A stretch of 64,000 nt of DNA from Stomoxys calcitrans (Eukaryota > Arthropoda > Insecta > Diptera > Muscidae). Shown in pieces: positions 11,347 to 21,036 of the stretch. Where the stretch lies: the NCBI RefSeq assembly GCF_963082655.1, contig NC_081553.1:191273732-191337731 (forward strand). Direction: 5' to 3'. The notes beneath the pieces are model-generated. The model ran no database searches and was not told the DNA's origin. It worked only from the letters and a program-made list of their open reading frames with translations. The position numbers and the translations under genes were made by a program. How positions within the stretch are numbered: position 1 is the stretch's first letter; every line of letters begins with the position of its first letter.

Positions 11347-11517
11347 CAGGTTAGCATGTGCGCCTATGACGCTGAAAGAAATGGTTCGAATCCTGGCGAG
11401 AACATTAAAAAAAATTTCAGCGATGTTTATCTCCTCCTAATGCTGGCGACATTTGTGAGGTACTTTGCTATGTAGAAACTTCTCTCCAAAGAAGAGTCGC
11501 ACGATGTTCGGACTAGG
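11347..11517 (+). mobile_element. SINE-1, partial
   Basis: It begins inside the tRNA-like head (CAGGTTAGCATGTGCGCCTA) and keeps the B box GGTTCGAATCCTGGCGAGA and the body through AAGAGTCGCACGATGTTCGG. The 3' tail is replaced by GCCCGCCCCGCTGCGCC. An inverted form of that sequence also occurs near 3232-3275. Confidence 0.75.
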
Positions 11518-11691
11518 CCCGCCCCGCTGCGCCTTCATTAAAAGAATTTGTGTATCTACTCCCTAATACACTTTGGCTATATGAGATACAAAACCTAATA
11601 TAGCCATGATTGCAAATATTCCCATTTGGGGAAAGAAGGAGTATGGAGGGTGAGATGGCCCCCATTACTTACACCCCATTTTTATACCCTC
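11518..11691. other. Short repeat-derived spacer
   Basis: It contains a fragment resembling repeat R (ATATGAGATACAAAACC, GGTGAGATGGCCCCCA). No gene is visible. Confidence 0.4.
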
Positions 11692-13631
11692 CACCATAGG
11701 ATGGGGGTATACTAATTTCGTCATTCTGTTTGTAACACCTCGAAATATGCGTCTGAGACCCCATAAAGTATATATATTCTTGATCGTCGTGACATTTTAT
11801 GTCGATCTAGCCATGACCGTCCGTCTGTCTGTCCGTCCGTCCGTCCATCCTTCCGTCCGTCCATCATTCCGTCCGTCCATCTGTCTGTCGAAAGCACGCT
11901 GACTTTCGAAGGAGTAAAGCTAGTCGCTTGAAATTTTGCACAAATACTTCTAATTAGTGTAAGTCAGTTGGGATTGTAAATGCGCCACATCGGTCCATGT
12001 TTTGATATAGCTGCCATATAAACCGATCTTGGGTCTTGACTTCCTGAGCCTCTAGAGGTCGCAATTCTTATCCGATTGGAATGAAACTTTGCACGTAGTG
12101 TTCTGATATCAAAAAGCGCTAAGTATGGTTAAAATCGGTTTATAACCTGATATAGATGCCATATAAACCGATCTTGGGTCTTGACTTCTTGAGCCTCTAG
12201 AATGCTCAATTCTTATCCGATTTGGCTGAAATTTTGCACGTAGTGTTCTGATATCACTTTCAACATCTGCGCTAAGTATGGTTAAAATCGGTTTATAACC
12301 TGATATAGCTGCCATATAAACCGATCTTGGGTCTTGACTTCTTGAGCCTCTAGATTGCGCAATTCTTATCCGATTGGAATGAAATCTTGCACGAAGTATT
12401 TTGTTACGATATCCAACAACTGTGCCAAGTATGGTTCAAATCGGTCCATAACCTGATATAGCTGTCATATAAACCGATCTTGGGTCTTGATTTCTTGGGT
12501 ATCTAGAGTGCGCAATACTTATCCGATTGGAATGAAATTTTGCGCGACGTGTTTTGTTATGATATCCAACAACTGTGCCAAGTATGGTTCAAATCGGTCC
12601 ATAACCTGATATAGCTGCCATATAAACCGATCTTGGGTCTTGATTTCTTGAGCCTCTAGAGTACGCAATTCTTATCCGATTGAAATGAAATTTTGCACAA
12701 CGTATTTTGTTATGATATCCAACAACTGTGCCAAGTATGGTTCAAATCGGTCCATAACCTGATATAGCTGCCATATAAACCGATCTTGGGTCTTGACTTC
12801 CTGAGCCTCTAGAGGGCGCAATTCTTATCCGATTGGAATGACGTGTTTTGTTATGATTTCCAACAACTACGCCAAGTATGGTTCAAATCGGTCCATAACC
12901 TGATATAGCTGCCATATAAACCGATCTTGGGTCTTGATTTCTTGAGCCTCTAGAGTACGCAATTCTTAACCGATAGGAATGAAATTTTGCACGACGTGTT
13001 TTGTTATGACTTCCAACAACTATGCCAAGTATGGTTCAAAGCGGTCAATAACCTGATATAGCTGCCATATAAACCGATCGTGGGTCTTGACTTCCTGAGC
13101 CTCTAGAGGGCGCAATTCTTATCCGATTGGAATGACGTGTTTTGTTATGATTTCCAACAACTATGCCAAGTATGGTTCAAAGCGGTCAATAACCTGATAT
13201 AGCTGCCATATAAACCGATCTTGAGTCTTGATTTCTTGAACCTCTAGAGTACGCAATTATTATCCGATTTGCCTGAAATTTTGTGCGACGGATCCTCTCA
13301 TGACCGTCAACATACGTGTATATTATGGTCTGAATCGGTCTATAGCCTGATACAGCTCCCATATAAATCGATCTTTCCATTTTACTTCTTGAGCCACCCA
13401 AGGGCCCCATTCGTATTCGAATTTGCTGACATTTTACACAGGTCTCCAACATAAAATTTAATTGTGGTCCAAACCGGACCATATCTTGATATCGCTCTAA
13501 TAGCAGAGCAAATCTTTTCTTATATCCTTTTTTGCCTAAGAAGAAATGCCGGGAAGAGAACTCGACAATTGCGATCCATGGTGGGGGGTATATAAGAATC
13601 GGCCCGGCCGAACTTAGCACGCTTTTACTTG
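11692..13631 (-). mobile_element. H1 element, near complete, inverted
   Basis: On the minus strand it runs from CAAGTAAAAGCGTGC (ending at 13631), the palindrome and ATACCCCCCACCATGGATCGC, through about nine internal repeats spaced near 150 bp. The microsatellite follows (11817-11888, GTCC units on the plus strand), then the 3' block and terminal CCTATGGTGGAGGGTATAA (start 11692). Each unit has a CGATCTTGGGTCTTGACTTC core. It abuts an H3 3' end at 13632 with no spacer. It has no coding function, and open frames within it are repeat translations. Confidence 0.9.
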
Positions 13632-13715
13632 TTATACCCTACACCACCACTGTGGTATAGGGTATTAGAGATTTGTGCATTTGTTTGCAACGCTAAGAAG
13701 GAGAAGAGCTAGACC
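13632..13715 (-). mobile_element. H3 element 3' end fragment, inverted
   Basis: On the minus strand it ends AATACCCTATACCACAG, then a short loop, then TGGTGGTGTAGGGTATAA at 13632. It is preceded by GCGTTGCAAACAAATGC. The terminal sequence can fold into a stem of about 14 bp. It lies directly upstream (minus strand) of the H1 5' end at 13631. Confidence 0.7.
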
Positions 13716-13724
13716 CATTGATAA

Positions 13725-13845
13725 GTACACCGACTAGGAACTACCCTACACATTCCAGGGGCTCTGTGGGTATGCCTCTTGCGAGAAGTAATCTAAATTT
13801 TCAGGACTAGGCCCGAAGGAGAACGAATGATAGATGGTCACAAGA
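13725..13845 (+). pseudogene. LINE-B RNase H fragment
   Basis: Translation in broken frames resembles the LINE-B stretch between RNase H and the zinc-binding tail (PTHSRGSVGMPLA and RRTNDRWSQ). The same stretch is seen inverted near 23230-23360. The last 40 bp recur, diverged, at about 14738-14780 on the far side of the next H1 element. Confidence 0.65.
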
Positions 13846-13849
13846 GGAA

Positions 13850-14654
13850 TTTTTCCCTCTATATACTCAAGAAGTCTAGACCCCAAATCGGTTTATATGA
13901 CAGCTATATTGGGTTATGGACCTATTTCAACCAAACATAGCACAGTTGTTGAAAATCGTAACAAAACACCTCACGCAAAAGTTCAGCCAAATCGGATAAG
14001 AATTGCGCCCTCTAGTGGGTGAAAAAGTCAAGATCTAAGATTGGTTTATATGGAAGCTATGGTTTCGGATCGGTTTATATGATACATGGACCGATATAGC
14101 CCATTTACAGTCCCAACCGACCTACTCTAACAAGAATTATTCGTGCAAAATTTCAAGCGCCAAGTTAGCGTGCTTTTGACGGACAGACGGACGCACATGG
14201 CTAGAACGACTTAAAATGTCATAACGATCAAGAATATATATAGGGTCTAAGACGAATATATCGGAAGGCCACCGTAGCGCAGAGGTTAGCATGTCCACCT
14301 ATGACGCTGAACGCCTGGGTTCGAATCCTGGCGAGACCATCAGAAAAAATTTTCACCGGTGGTTTTCCCCTCCTAATGCTGGCGTCATTTGTGAAGTACT
14401 ATGCCATGTAAAACTTCTCTTCAAACAGGTGTCGCACTGCGGCTCGCCGTTCGGACTCGGCTATAAAAAGGAGGCCCCTTATCATTGAGCTTAAACTTGA
14501 ACCGGACTGCACTCATTGATATGTGAGAAATTTGCCCCTGTTCCTTAGTGGAATGTTCATGGGCAAACTTTGCAATTTGCAAGACGAATATTTCGAGGTG
14601 TTACAAACAGAATGACGAAATTAGTATACCCCCATCCTATGGTGGAGGGTATAA
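13850..14654 (+). mobile_element. H1 element, 5'-truncated, with SINE inside
   Basis: It contains internal repeats, a conserved pre-microsatellite block, a short GACGGACAGACGG run (14177-14195), CATGGCTAGAACGAC and the 3' block. A SINE interrupts the 3' block at 14264-14580, after which AAGACGAATATTTCG resumes and ends with CCTATGGTGGAGGGTATAA at 14654. Confidence 0.85.
14264..14580 (+). mobile_element. SINE-1, full-length reference copy with target duplication
   Basis: The tRNA-like head is at about 14267-14340, with an A box (TAGCGCAGAGGTTAG, 14275-14289) and a B box (GGTTCGAATCC, 14318-14328). A tRNA-unrelated body follows (CCTCCTAATGCTGGCG, GTGTCGCACTGCGGC, GGACTGCACTCATTGATA), ending in TTTGCAATTTGC. 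Imperfect 15-bp direct repeats flank it (14249-14263 and 14581-14595, AAGACGAATATWTCG). It needs a LINE machinery and Pol III and codes for nothing. It is not a tRNA gene: there is no matching acceptor stem. Confidence 0.93.
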
Positions 14655-14734
14655 AAATGACAGTTCTATAAAAGAAATATGTTAAATAAACCTATTTCAA
14701 ATCTACATGAAGTTTGGTGAATAAGGCCGTAAGT

Positions 14735-14925
14735 CGTCAGGATCAGGCTTGAAGGACAACGAATGATAGATGGTTACAAAAAGGGGGCATTATGTAGCCT
14801 AATCTAAACTGGAAGAGGTTTACTGCTTTGCTGTCACTGGCTAGAACAGACGTCTCAGTCATTGTATCCGTCATGACAGTTCAGTGTCTAATTGGAAAAC
14901 ATGCTGCCAGAGTGAAGTTTGCTAG
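14735..14925 (+). pseudogene. LINE-B ORF2 C-terminal fragment
   Basis: Broken frames read FTALLSLARTDVSVIVSVM and then CLIGKHAARVKFASNNFC, which joins the zinc-binding tail of LINE-B. The inverted LINE-B copy at 23050-23230 has the closely similar STALLSLARIDISVIVAV. This is the authentic upstream context of the segment amplified in the following array. Confidence 0.75.
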
Positions 14926-16097
14926 TAACAACTTCTGCAGAAGCTGAGAGGAATTTGCTTAAGAAGAGCCTGTTGAAAATCTGCTGCATGTATGTCCCGC
15001 ACTAGCAGTCAGCAGGAGTTCCACTTTACGTTCTCCCGGTAGCCGAGTTTGGGGCGCCCTGGTAGCCGAGGGGCCCTCCGGTAGCCGAGTTGGTAGCGTG
15101 CTTGGATTACCAGTGCAGGGGTCGTGGGTTGCCAGCATGAAGTTTGCCAGGAACAACTTCTGCAGAAGCTGTGAGGAATTCGCGGAAGAAGAGCCTATGG
15201 AAAATCTGCTGCATGTGTGTCCCGCACTAGCAGTCAGCAGGAGTTCTACTTTACGTTCTCAAGGTAGCCGAGGCGCGCTTCGGTAGCCGAGTTGGGGGCT
15301 CCGGTAGCCGAGTTGGTAGCGTGCTTGGATTACCAGTGCAGAGGTCGTGGGTTGCCAGAGTGAAGTTTGACAGTAACAACTTTTGCAGAAGCTGTGAAGA
15401 ATTCGCGGAAGAAAAGCCTATGGAAAATCTGCTGCATGTGTGTCCCGCACTAGCAGTCAGCAGGAGTTCCACTTTAAGTTCTCCCGGTAGCCGAGTTGGG
15501 GGCTCCCCGGTAGCCGAGTTGGTAGCGTGCTTGGATTACCAGTGCAGGGGTCGTGGGTTGCCAGAGAGAGTTTGCCAGTAACAGCTTCTCCAGAAGCTGT
15601 GAGGAATTCGCGGAAGAAGAGCCTATGGAAAATCTGCTGCATGTGTGTCCCGCACTAGCAGTCAGCAGGAGTTCCACTTTACGTTCTCCCGCACTAGCAG
15701 TCAGCAGGAGTTCCACTTTACGTTCTCCCGGTAGCCGAGGAGCGCTCCGGCAGCCGAGTTGGGGGCTCCCCGGTAGCCGAGTTGGTAGCGTGCTTGGATT
15801 ACCAGTGCAGGGGTCGTGGGTTGCCAGATTGAAGTTTGCCTGTAACAACTTCTGCAGAAGCTGTGAGGAATTCGCGGAAGAAGAGCCTATGGAAAATCTG
15901 CTGCATGTGTGTCCCGCACTAGCAGTCAGCAGGAGTTCCACTTTACGTTCTCCCGGTAGCCGTGGGGCGCCCTGGTAGCCGAGGGGCGCTCCGGTAGCCG
16001 AGTGGCGCTCCGGTAGCCGAGTTGGGGGCTCCGGTAGCCGAGTTGAGGGCTCCGGTAGCCGAGTTGGGGGCTCCGGAAGCCGAGTTGGGTGCTCCCC
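14926..16097 (+). repeat. Chimeric LINE-B/SINE-2 tandem array
   Basis: Five units start at GCCAG (14926, 15131, 15354, 15560 and 15823), spaced 205, 223, 206 and 263 bp. Each unit has the LINE-B zinc-binding tail (NNFCRSCEEF, then LLHVCPALAVSRSSTL) followed by two to eight copies of an A-box-like GGTAGCCGAGTTGG motif. The first half of a tRNA-like head follows, ending GGTCGTGGGTT. There the sequence jumps back to the LINE at GCCAG, in the middle of the B box. Frames through it are fusions with no likely function. Confidence 0.85.
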
Positions 16098-16118
16098 GGT
16101 AGCCGAGTTGGTAGCGTG
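15955..16118 (+). repeat. A-box minisatellite (about 20-bp units)
   Basis: About eight copies of GGTAGCCGAGTTGGGGGCTC-like units lie end to end. The last leads into the complete SINE-2 head. Shorter versions (two or three units) sit at 15027-15095, 15263-15325, 15484-15525 and 15729-15790. Confidence 0.85.
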
Positions 16119-16260
16119 CTTGGATTACCAGTGCAGGGGTCGTGGGTTCGATTCCCGCCAAAAGCCTTGGTCTGTCGCTACAGTGGTATCACAATGGACC
16201 TAAAACTGTCTAAGTGAGTCTGTAAAGGACTGCCACTCTTACTCTATACCTAACCTAACC
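16098..16260 (+). mobile_element. SINE-2: tRNA-like head plus LINE-type tail
   Basis: The A box GGTAGCCGAGTTGGTAGC is followed by the intact B box GGTTCGATTCC (16145-16155). A tail GTGGTATCACAATGGAC follows, ending CCTAACCTAACC. The same tail appears with LINE-B remnants near 16320-16425 and inverted at 17940-18055 and 21247-21330, suggesting that SINE-2 uses the LINE-B machinery. Confidence 0.75.
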
Positions 16261-16314
16261 AACGTTCTCATTTCTATGAAACCTGATCTAATTTCGCAAG
16301 TTTTTGAGCTTTTT

Positions 16315-16425
16315 TTTAACGATCTGGATGGTTTAATGGTAGATACTAGAAGGCATCCTCCTGTGGTATCACAAAGGACGAAAACGTTTAAATCGGATAA
16401 CAGACTGCCACTTTAACCTGACCTA
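16315..16425 (+). mobile_element. LINE-B/SINE-2 tail fragment
   Basis: It reads AACGATCTGGATGGTTTAAT, then AGAAGGCATCCTCCTG, TGGTATCACAAAGGAC and CAGACTGCCACTTTAACC. It matches the tails listed for SINE-2 and LINE-B. Confidence 0.7.
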
Positions 16426-16429
16426 CAAT

Positions 16430-17935
16430 GTGTCTGGGTTTAAATCTTGACTCGGAAACCAACCCTAATTTTGAGCCCCTGTCCTCTTGCCCAACAAATC
16501 GCAAGAAAATCACAGTTCACAAACATAATTCCAAAAACAATGACGAGCATTATGGTTGGGGTTGGGGTAGTGGTGGTGGTGGTGCAGCGGCAACGGCAAC
16601 AGCAGCACAGGGTTAACACATACAGCAAAAGCTCCTTGATCTAGTTATTGCGCTGGAAATTTACCACGATTTATAGTGTGCAATTAATTTGTTAAAAAAT
16701 TTCACGAAAAAGGAAACAATGGTTGTCTAGAAGCGCCAACCCCCCGACCAACAGCACCGGATCTCACACACTGCCTCACTGGTACTCTCACACACACACA
16801 TACATCACAGGCGAAACAATCATTTACAAGTTCGCACACACACACACGCACACATCCAGTGATACTCAAACCCCAAATAACCTGACATACCATGGTATGC
16901 CTGCATGTATGTATGTCGAGAAAAGTGTTCTTATTACGGCATCCTGATGCAATGAATGTGCCTCAGTGTGTGTGTGTGTGTGTGTGAAAGGAGGTGCTCT
17001 GGTTAAGGCACCACATACACAGTAAGAAATTGAAAAACTGTGTTCTCAATGAAGAACAATTTTTTAAAAAGAAATCGATGAGAACAAAAGAGCCTGCAAA
17101 AACATGCAACCGACCAACTCGTTGTTGTTAGCGGCGACATGTGGTTGCTGCATCTTTTGATAAACTATCCTTGAATAAGAAAACCTGCCTGCCTGCCGCC
17201 TGCCTGCTAGCCGCCTTCCTGCCCCACTGACTGCCACCAGCCAAATTGCAAAGGCGACAACAACGATGATGTTGAAAACGACATGGGACAAATTAGTGGC
17301 AGTGCGGTATTCATGTAATCGCTACTAGTCCTTGCAACTTTTCTCTGTTATCGGGAGCACAGCAGAGCAGAGCCAAGCATTGGTATGTGGAGCAGCTTTC
17401 AATCCCATTAGTTAATAGATTTTAAAGGTACAGGTAAACTGAAAGTTTGATTGTGAATTGAGGTGTGGTGAGGTGAGGCGAGGAGGATAACAGCTGTCGT
17501 TATATATTGAGGCCCATCATTGTGGTGTTCCCACATGGCTGATATGGCTGATGGCAAAGTAATTTTTATTGCTTGCATCAATCATTAATACATACTAATA
17601 AGCGCCGTAAATGACAATGGAGAAGTTTTATTTCGTGTCTTAAGTCTGCCACGGCAGCAATTACACAGATTAGCCTTAAGGAGAAATTTTCACACAGCTT
17701 GCAGGAAGAACTCATTAACTGTTTGTAAGGACTTTTTTTGCCAGATGTTTATACAAGATTTGCTGGAAGAATTGCAGAAAAAAACAAAAAGAAGAGCGTT
17801 CAGTGGGAATATTATATTCCCTCCACCTTGGGTCGCATTCAACAGGTTCTTGGAGTGACTATGGAAAATATAAAGGTGAAATATCGAGCTATGTATTTGG
17901 GACAGTCTGGACCCTTCACTGGGTTAAGTTGGGAA
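16430..17935. other. Repeat-poor non-coding island
   Basis: It holds short CA/TG runs (16790-16800, 16833-16850 and 16967-16985) and a CCTGCCTGCCGCC patch near 17186. An open frame of 70 codons at 17738-17950 has no recognisable domain and ends in a LINE tail. No gene is supported. Confidence 0.55.
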
Positions 17936-17939
17936 CATG

Positions 17940-18055
17940 CATTAGGTTAGGTTAGATAAGGTTTAAGTGGCAGTCTGCCATCAGAATCACTTAGATGCCT
18001 TCTAGTTCCTAACATTGAACCATCCAGATCGGTTTAAGTTAGATTGAAAAGAGGG
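17940..18055 (-). mobile_element. LINE-B/SINE-2 tail, inverted
   Basis: On the plus strand it begins TTAGGTTAGGTTAGATAAGG, then GTGGCAGTCTGCCATCAG and AGATGCCTTCTAGTTCC. This is the complement of the tail at 16315-16425. It abuts an inverted LINE-A 3' end. Confidence 0.7.
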
Positions 18056-18088
18056 TGTAGATATTAATACGCCCCATGCCACTATGTA

Positions 18089-18325
18089 TTGGGTTGCCCA
18101 AAAAGTAATTGCGGATTTTTCATATAGTCGGCGTTGACAAATTTTCTCACAGCTTGTGACTCTGTAATTGCATTCTTTCTTCTGTCAGTTATCAGCTGTT
18201 ACTTTTAGCTTGCTTTAGAAAAAAAGTGTAAAAAGGGTATATTTGATTAAAGTTCATTCTAAGTTTCATCAAAAATGAATTTACTTTCTTTTAAAAAATC
18301 CGCAATTACTTTTTGGGCAACCCAA
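18089..18325 (+). mobile_element. Mariner-type MITE, copy 4 (237 bp)
   Basis: It is full length with TA on both sides (18087-18088 and 18326-18327). It sits in the LINE-A 3' UTR between CCATGCCACTATG and CATACACCTAAGCC. Uninterrupted relatives of this site occur at 45465-45477 and, inverted, near 9402-9425. Confidence 0.95.
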
Positions 18326-18990
18326 TACATACACCTAAGCCAGTAATCGGCTTGTTGTGCGCTCTAAAAACTCTAAAGCAACCTCTAAAAGAAAATTTTA
18401 AGTCAAGTATTCCGTGCCACTTACAAAATCCTTGATTGTTTTCAATAACACTCCCCTAAGTTGGTATTGTCTGGTATTGTGCCAACCTAAGTACCGGTAT
18501 CTGTTAGACACGAAAGCCGGGACAAAAGAAATGCTGCAACGTCTCATCATCTTCTCCGCATGCCCTACACATGCTATCACTTGCCGCACCGATTTTACAT
18601 AAGTGAGCTTGTAGTCCTATGTGTCCCGTTATGATACCAATAGCTTTACTGACCTCCTTCTTGCTTCCCTTCAGTAATAGCCTCGTCTTCTCACGATCTG
18701 GATCTCACCCCATAGGATTTTCGCCGTCCTATCGACCGTTTCGCTGTTTCACAATGTTGCAGAAGCATTCGTTGCCCACTCCCTTAACTGTGACTGCGTC
18801 GACCCGAAAGGCTTCGGGTTACCCAAGTTTATTGACGGCAGCCATCTGGCCTTCACCGCCAAATCGTCTGCCCTTTCATTTCCCCTTACCCCCGTTATGG
18901 CCGGGCAACCAAACGATGCGGATTTTCCCATCCTCAGAGAAGGTGTTAATCTCCTTCTTTGTTGTTATTGCCCTTATGGTAAAGATGTTC

Positions 18991-19276
18991 CACCGTAGCG
19001 CAGATGTTAGCCTGACCGCCTATGACGCTGAACGCCTGGGTTCGAATCCTGGCGAGACCATACAAAAAATTTTTCAGCTTTGGTTTTCCTCTCCTAATGC
19101 TGGCAACATTTGTGAGGTACTATGCCATGTAAAATTTCTCTTCCAAAAGGTGTCTCACGGCGGCACGCCGTTCGGACTCTCGGCATTGAGCTTAAACTTG
19201 AATCGGACCTCATTGATATGTGAGAAGTTTGCCCCTGTGCCTTAGTGGAATGTTCGTGGGCAAAATTTGCATTTGC
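18991..19276 (+). mobile_element. SINE-1 inserted in LINE-A, with target duplication
   Basis: The A box CACCGTAGCGCAGATGTTAG, the B box GGTTCGAATCCTGG and the tail ending TTTGCATTTGC are present. Perfect 10-bp direct repeats AAAGATGTTC flank it at 18981-18990 and 19277-19286. It splits the RNase H coding region of the inverted LINE-A. A second copy of its 3' part at 19519-19676 arose from the surrounding 397-bp duplication, not from a new insertion. Confidence 0.92.
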
Positions 19277-19915
19277 AAAGATGTTCACACTCGACGTCTT
19301 TGCGTTAGCACCATACCACTTCACGCATTCCGTGATCGCCCAGATCTCCGCCTGCAGGATCGTATTATGGTCAGGCAGTCTAAAACAGGTGTCAGTCCCT
19401 GGGTTCTCTATGTAAACCCCCAGGCCCACTCTGTCCCCTGGCTTTGATGCATCCGTGTAACATGATCTTCCAGATGGCAATACAAGGGTTCCGTCAATCC
19501 AAGACTGTGTCGATGGCCATGCCATGTAAAACTTCTCTTCAAAAAGGTGTCGCACGGCGGCACGCCGTTCGGACTCTCGGCATTGAGCTTAAGCTTGAAT
19601 CGGACCTCATTGATATGTGAGAAGTTTGCCCCGGTTCCTTAGTGGAATGTTAATGGGCAAAATTTGCATTTGCAATGATGTTCACACTCGATGTCCTTGC
19701 GTTAGCACCACACCACTTCACGCATTCCATGATCGACCGGATCCCCGCCTGCATGATCGTATTATGGTCAGACAGTCTAAAACAGATGTCAGTCCCTGGG
19801 TTCTCTATGTAAACCTCCAGGCCCACTCTATCCTCTAGTTTTGATTCATCCGTGTAACATGATCTTCCAGATGGCAATACTAGGGTTCCGTCGGTCCAAG
19901 ACTGTGCCGATGACA
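19122..19915. repeat. 397-bp tandem duplication of SINE/LINE sequence
   Basis: Two units (19122-19518 and 19519-19915) share order and content: the SINE-1 3' part, then LINE-A RNase H sequence ending CCAAGACTGTG. Landmarks ATGCCATGTAAAA (19122 and 19519) and AAGACTGTG (19501 and 19898) are both offset by 397. The junction is at GGCCATGCCATG. Confidence 0.9.
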
Positions 19916-20635
19916 GCAGTGCGTCGCACTCGACTTTAAGGTTCATCTAAGGTATCCGATCGGAAACCTCTCCACTTCCTTCCAGGTTTCCTATCGTCGC
20001 CTCGATTATACTGCGATGGTATGAGCAGCTGCCATCGCCTTAAGTCTCATAGCCGTAGTGGCTGCTTCACACTTAATCTGTATGTTAATGGGTCGGATAT
20101 CTAGAATAGTCTCCAGTGCCCTAGTGGGCGTGGTCCTCATAGCTCCGCCTATGGCAAGACAACATGTTCTCTGAACCTCTTGTATGGTCCTTATGTTGCA
20201 CTTTGTCTCCATAGCAGTTCACCAAACTACTGAGGCGTAACTGAGTATTGGTCTAATCACGCTCCTGTAGAGCCAGTGGACTAATCCTGGGATTCAGGTC
20301 CCTGAGTATTGGTCTAATCACGCTCCTGTAGAGCCAGTGGACTATCCTGGGATTCAGGTCAAGCCTACGGCCCTTCTACATAGTACCCAACATCTGTAAA
20401 CCTTCTCGGTACACTCCTGAATGTGACACTTCACAAATCAGTTTCCTGTCCAAGATCACACCTAAGTATTTGATCTGTCACATATCGAAATCGTCTTATT
20501 GAGGAAATGTGGAGCATTAAATTCGCCCACCTTCGTCTTCCTCGAGAACAGGCAAATTTCAGTCTACTCTGGTGTTTGTGTGTTAAGTGGAAGATTTTTT
20601 GTCACGCAACTACATAACTCCCATGGTATACACAT

Positions 20636-20971
20636 GTCTCAGTGCATCTTCCGGAAGTTGTGTCAATGGTTTCGATAGTCAACGGCAGCGACTCTCGTTG
20701 TTGCTCCCAATGTTCAGGTTCGAATCCCGAACGCGCTTCGCCGAATTTCTTTCAAGTTTCATTTCTCTTTCGAGACGAGAATTTCTTGGAATGGAATTTG
20801 GATGTCTCAGTGCATCTTCCGGAAGATGTGTCAATGGTTTCGATAGACAACGGCAGCGACTCTCGTTGTTGCTCCCAATGTACAGGTTCGAATCCCGACC
20901 GCACTCCGCCTAATTTCTTTTAAGTTTCATTTCTCTTTCGAGACGAAAATTTCTTGGAATGGAATTTGGAT
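20636..20971 (+). repeat. 168-bp tandem duplication with B-box-like motif
   Basis: Units 20636-20803 and 20804-20971 start GTCTCAGTGCATCTTCCGG and each contains CAGGTTCGAATCCCGA (20715-20730 and 20883-20898). The B-box match suggests descent from a tRNA-like or SINE head, but no A box or acceptor stem is evident. Frames across it are not credible genes. Confidence 0.85.
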
Positions 20972-21036
20972 TTTGGGATTTCATGTGAAGTTTGGAAAAA
21001 TTTGTTTGAAAAGGAATTTTCGAGTCGCAGTTATTA

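Larger units (their letters stand above)
18061..20580 (-). pseudogene. LINE-A ORF2 3' half and 3' UTR, inverted and heavily broken
   Basis: Read on the minus strand from 20580, it contains an RT C-terminal piece, a thumb-like segment (GAMRTTPTRALETILD, near 20100-20150), the RNase H start (SCYTDESKLEDRVGLEVYIE), the RNase H end (GVRGNERADDLAVKA) and the zinc-binding tail with SNRYRYLG. The 3' UTR follows and reaches 18061. Interruptions are a SINE (18991-19276), a 397-bp tandem duplication (19122-19915), a 61-bp duplication at 20243-20363, a MITE (18089-18325) and many stops. RNase H begins more than once because of the duplication. It is non-functional. Confidence 0.88.

Noticed and set aside
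14267..14340. tRNA gene candidate
   Set aside because: A and B boxes are present, but there is no paired acceptor stem. The sequence continues into a SINE body with a target duplication.
16098..16160. Second tRNA gene candidate
   Set aside because: The head lacks complementary ends and is followed by a LINE-type tail, so it is SINE-derived.
17738..17950. 70-aa frame starting MPDVYTRF
   Set aside because: No recognised domain, no supporting splice or promoter context, and it ends in a retrotransposon tail.
20587..20923. 108-aa and 93-aa overlapping frames with internal repeat
   Set aside because: Both follow from the 168-bp tandem duplication, and both frames are open at once.
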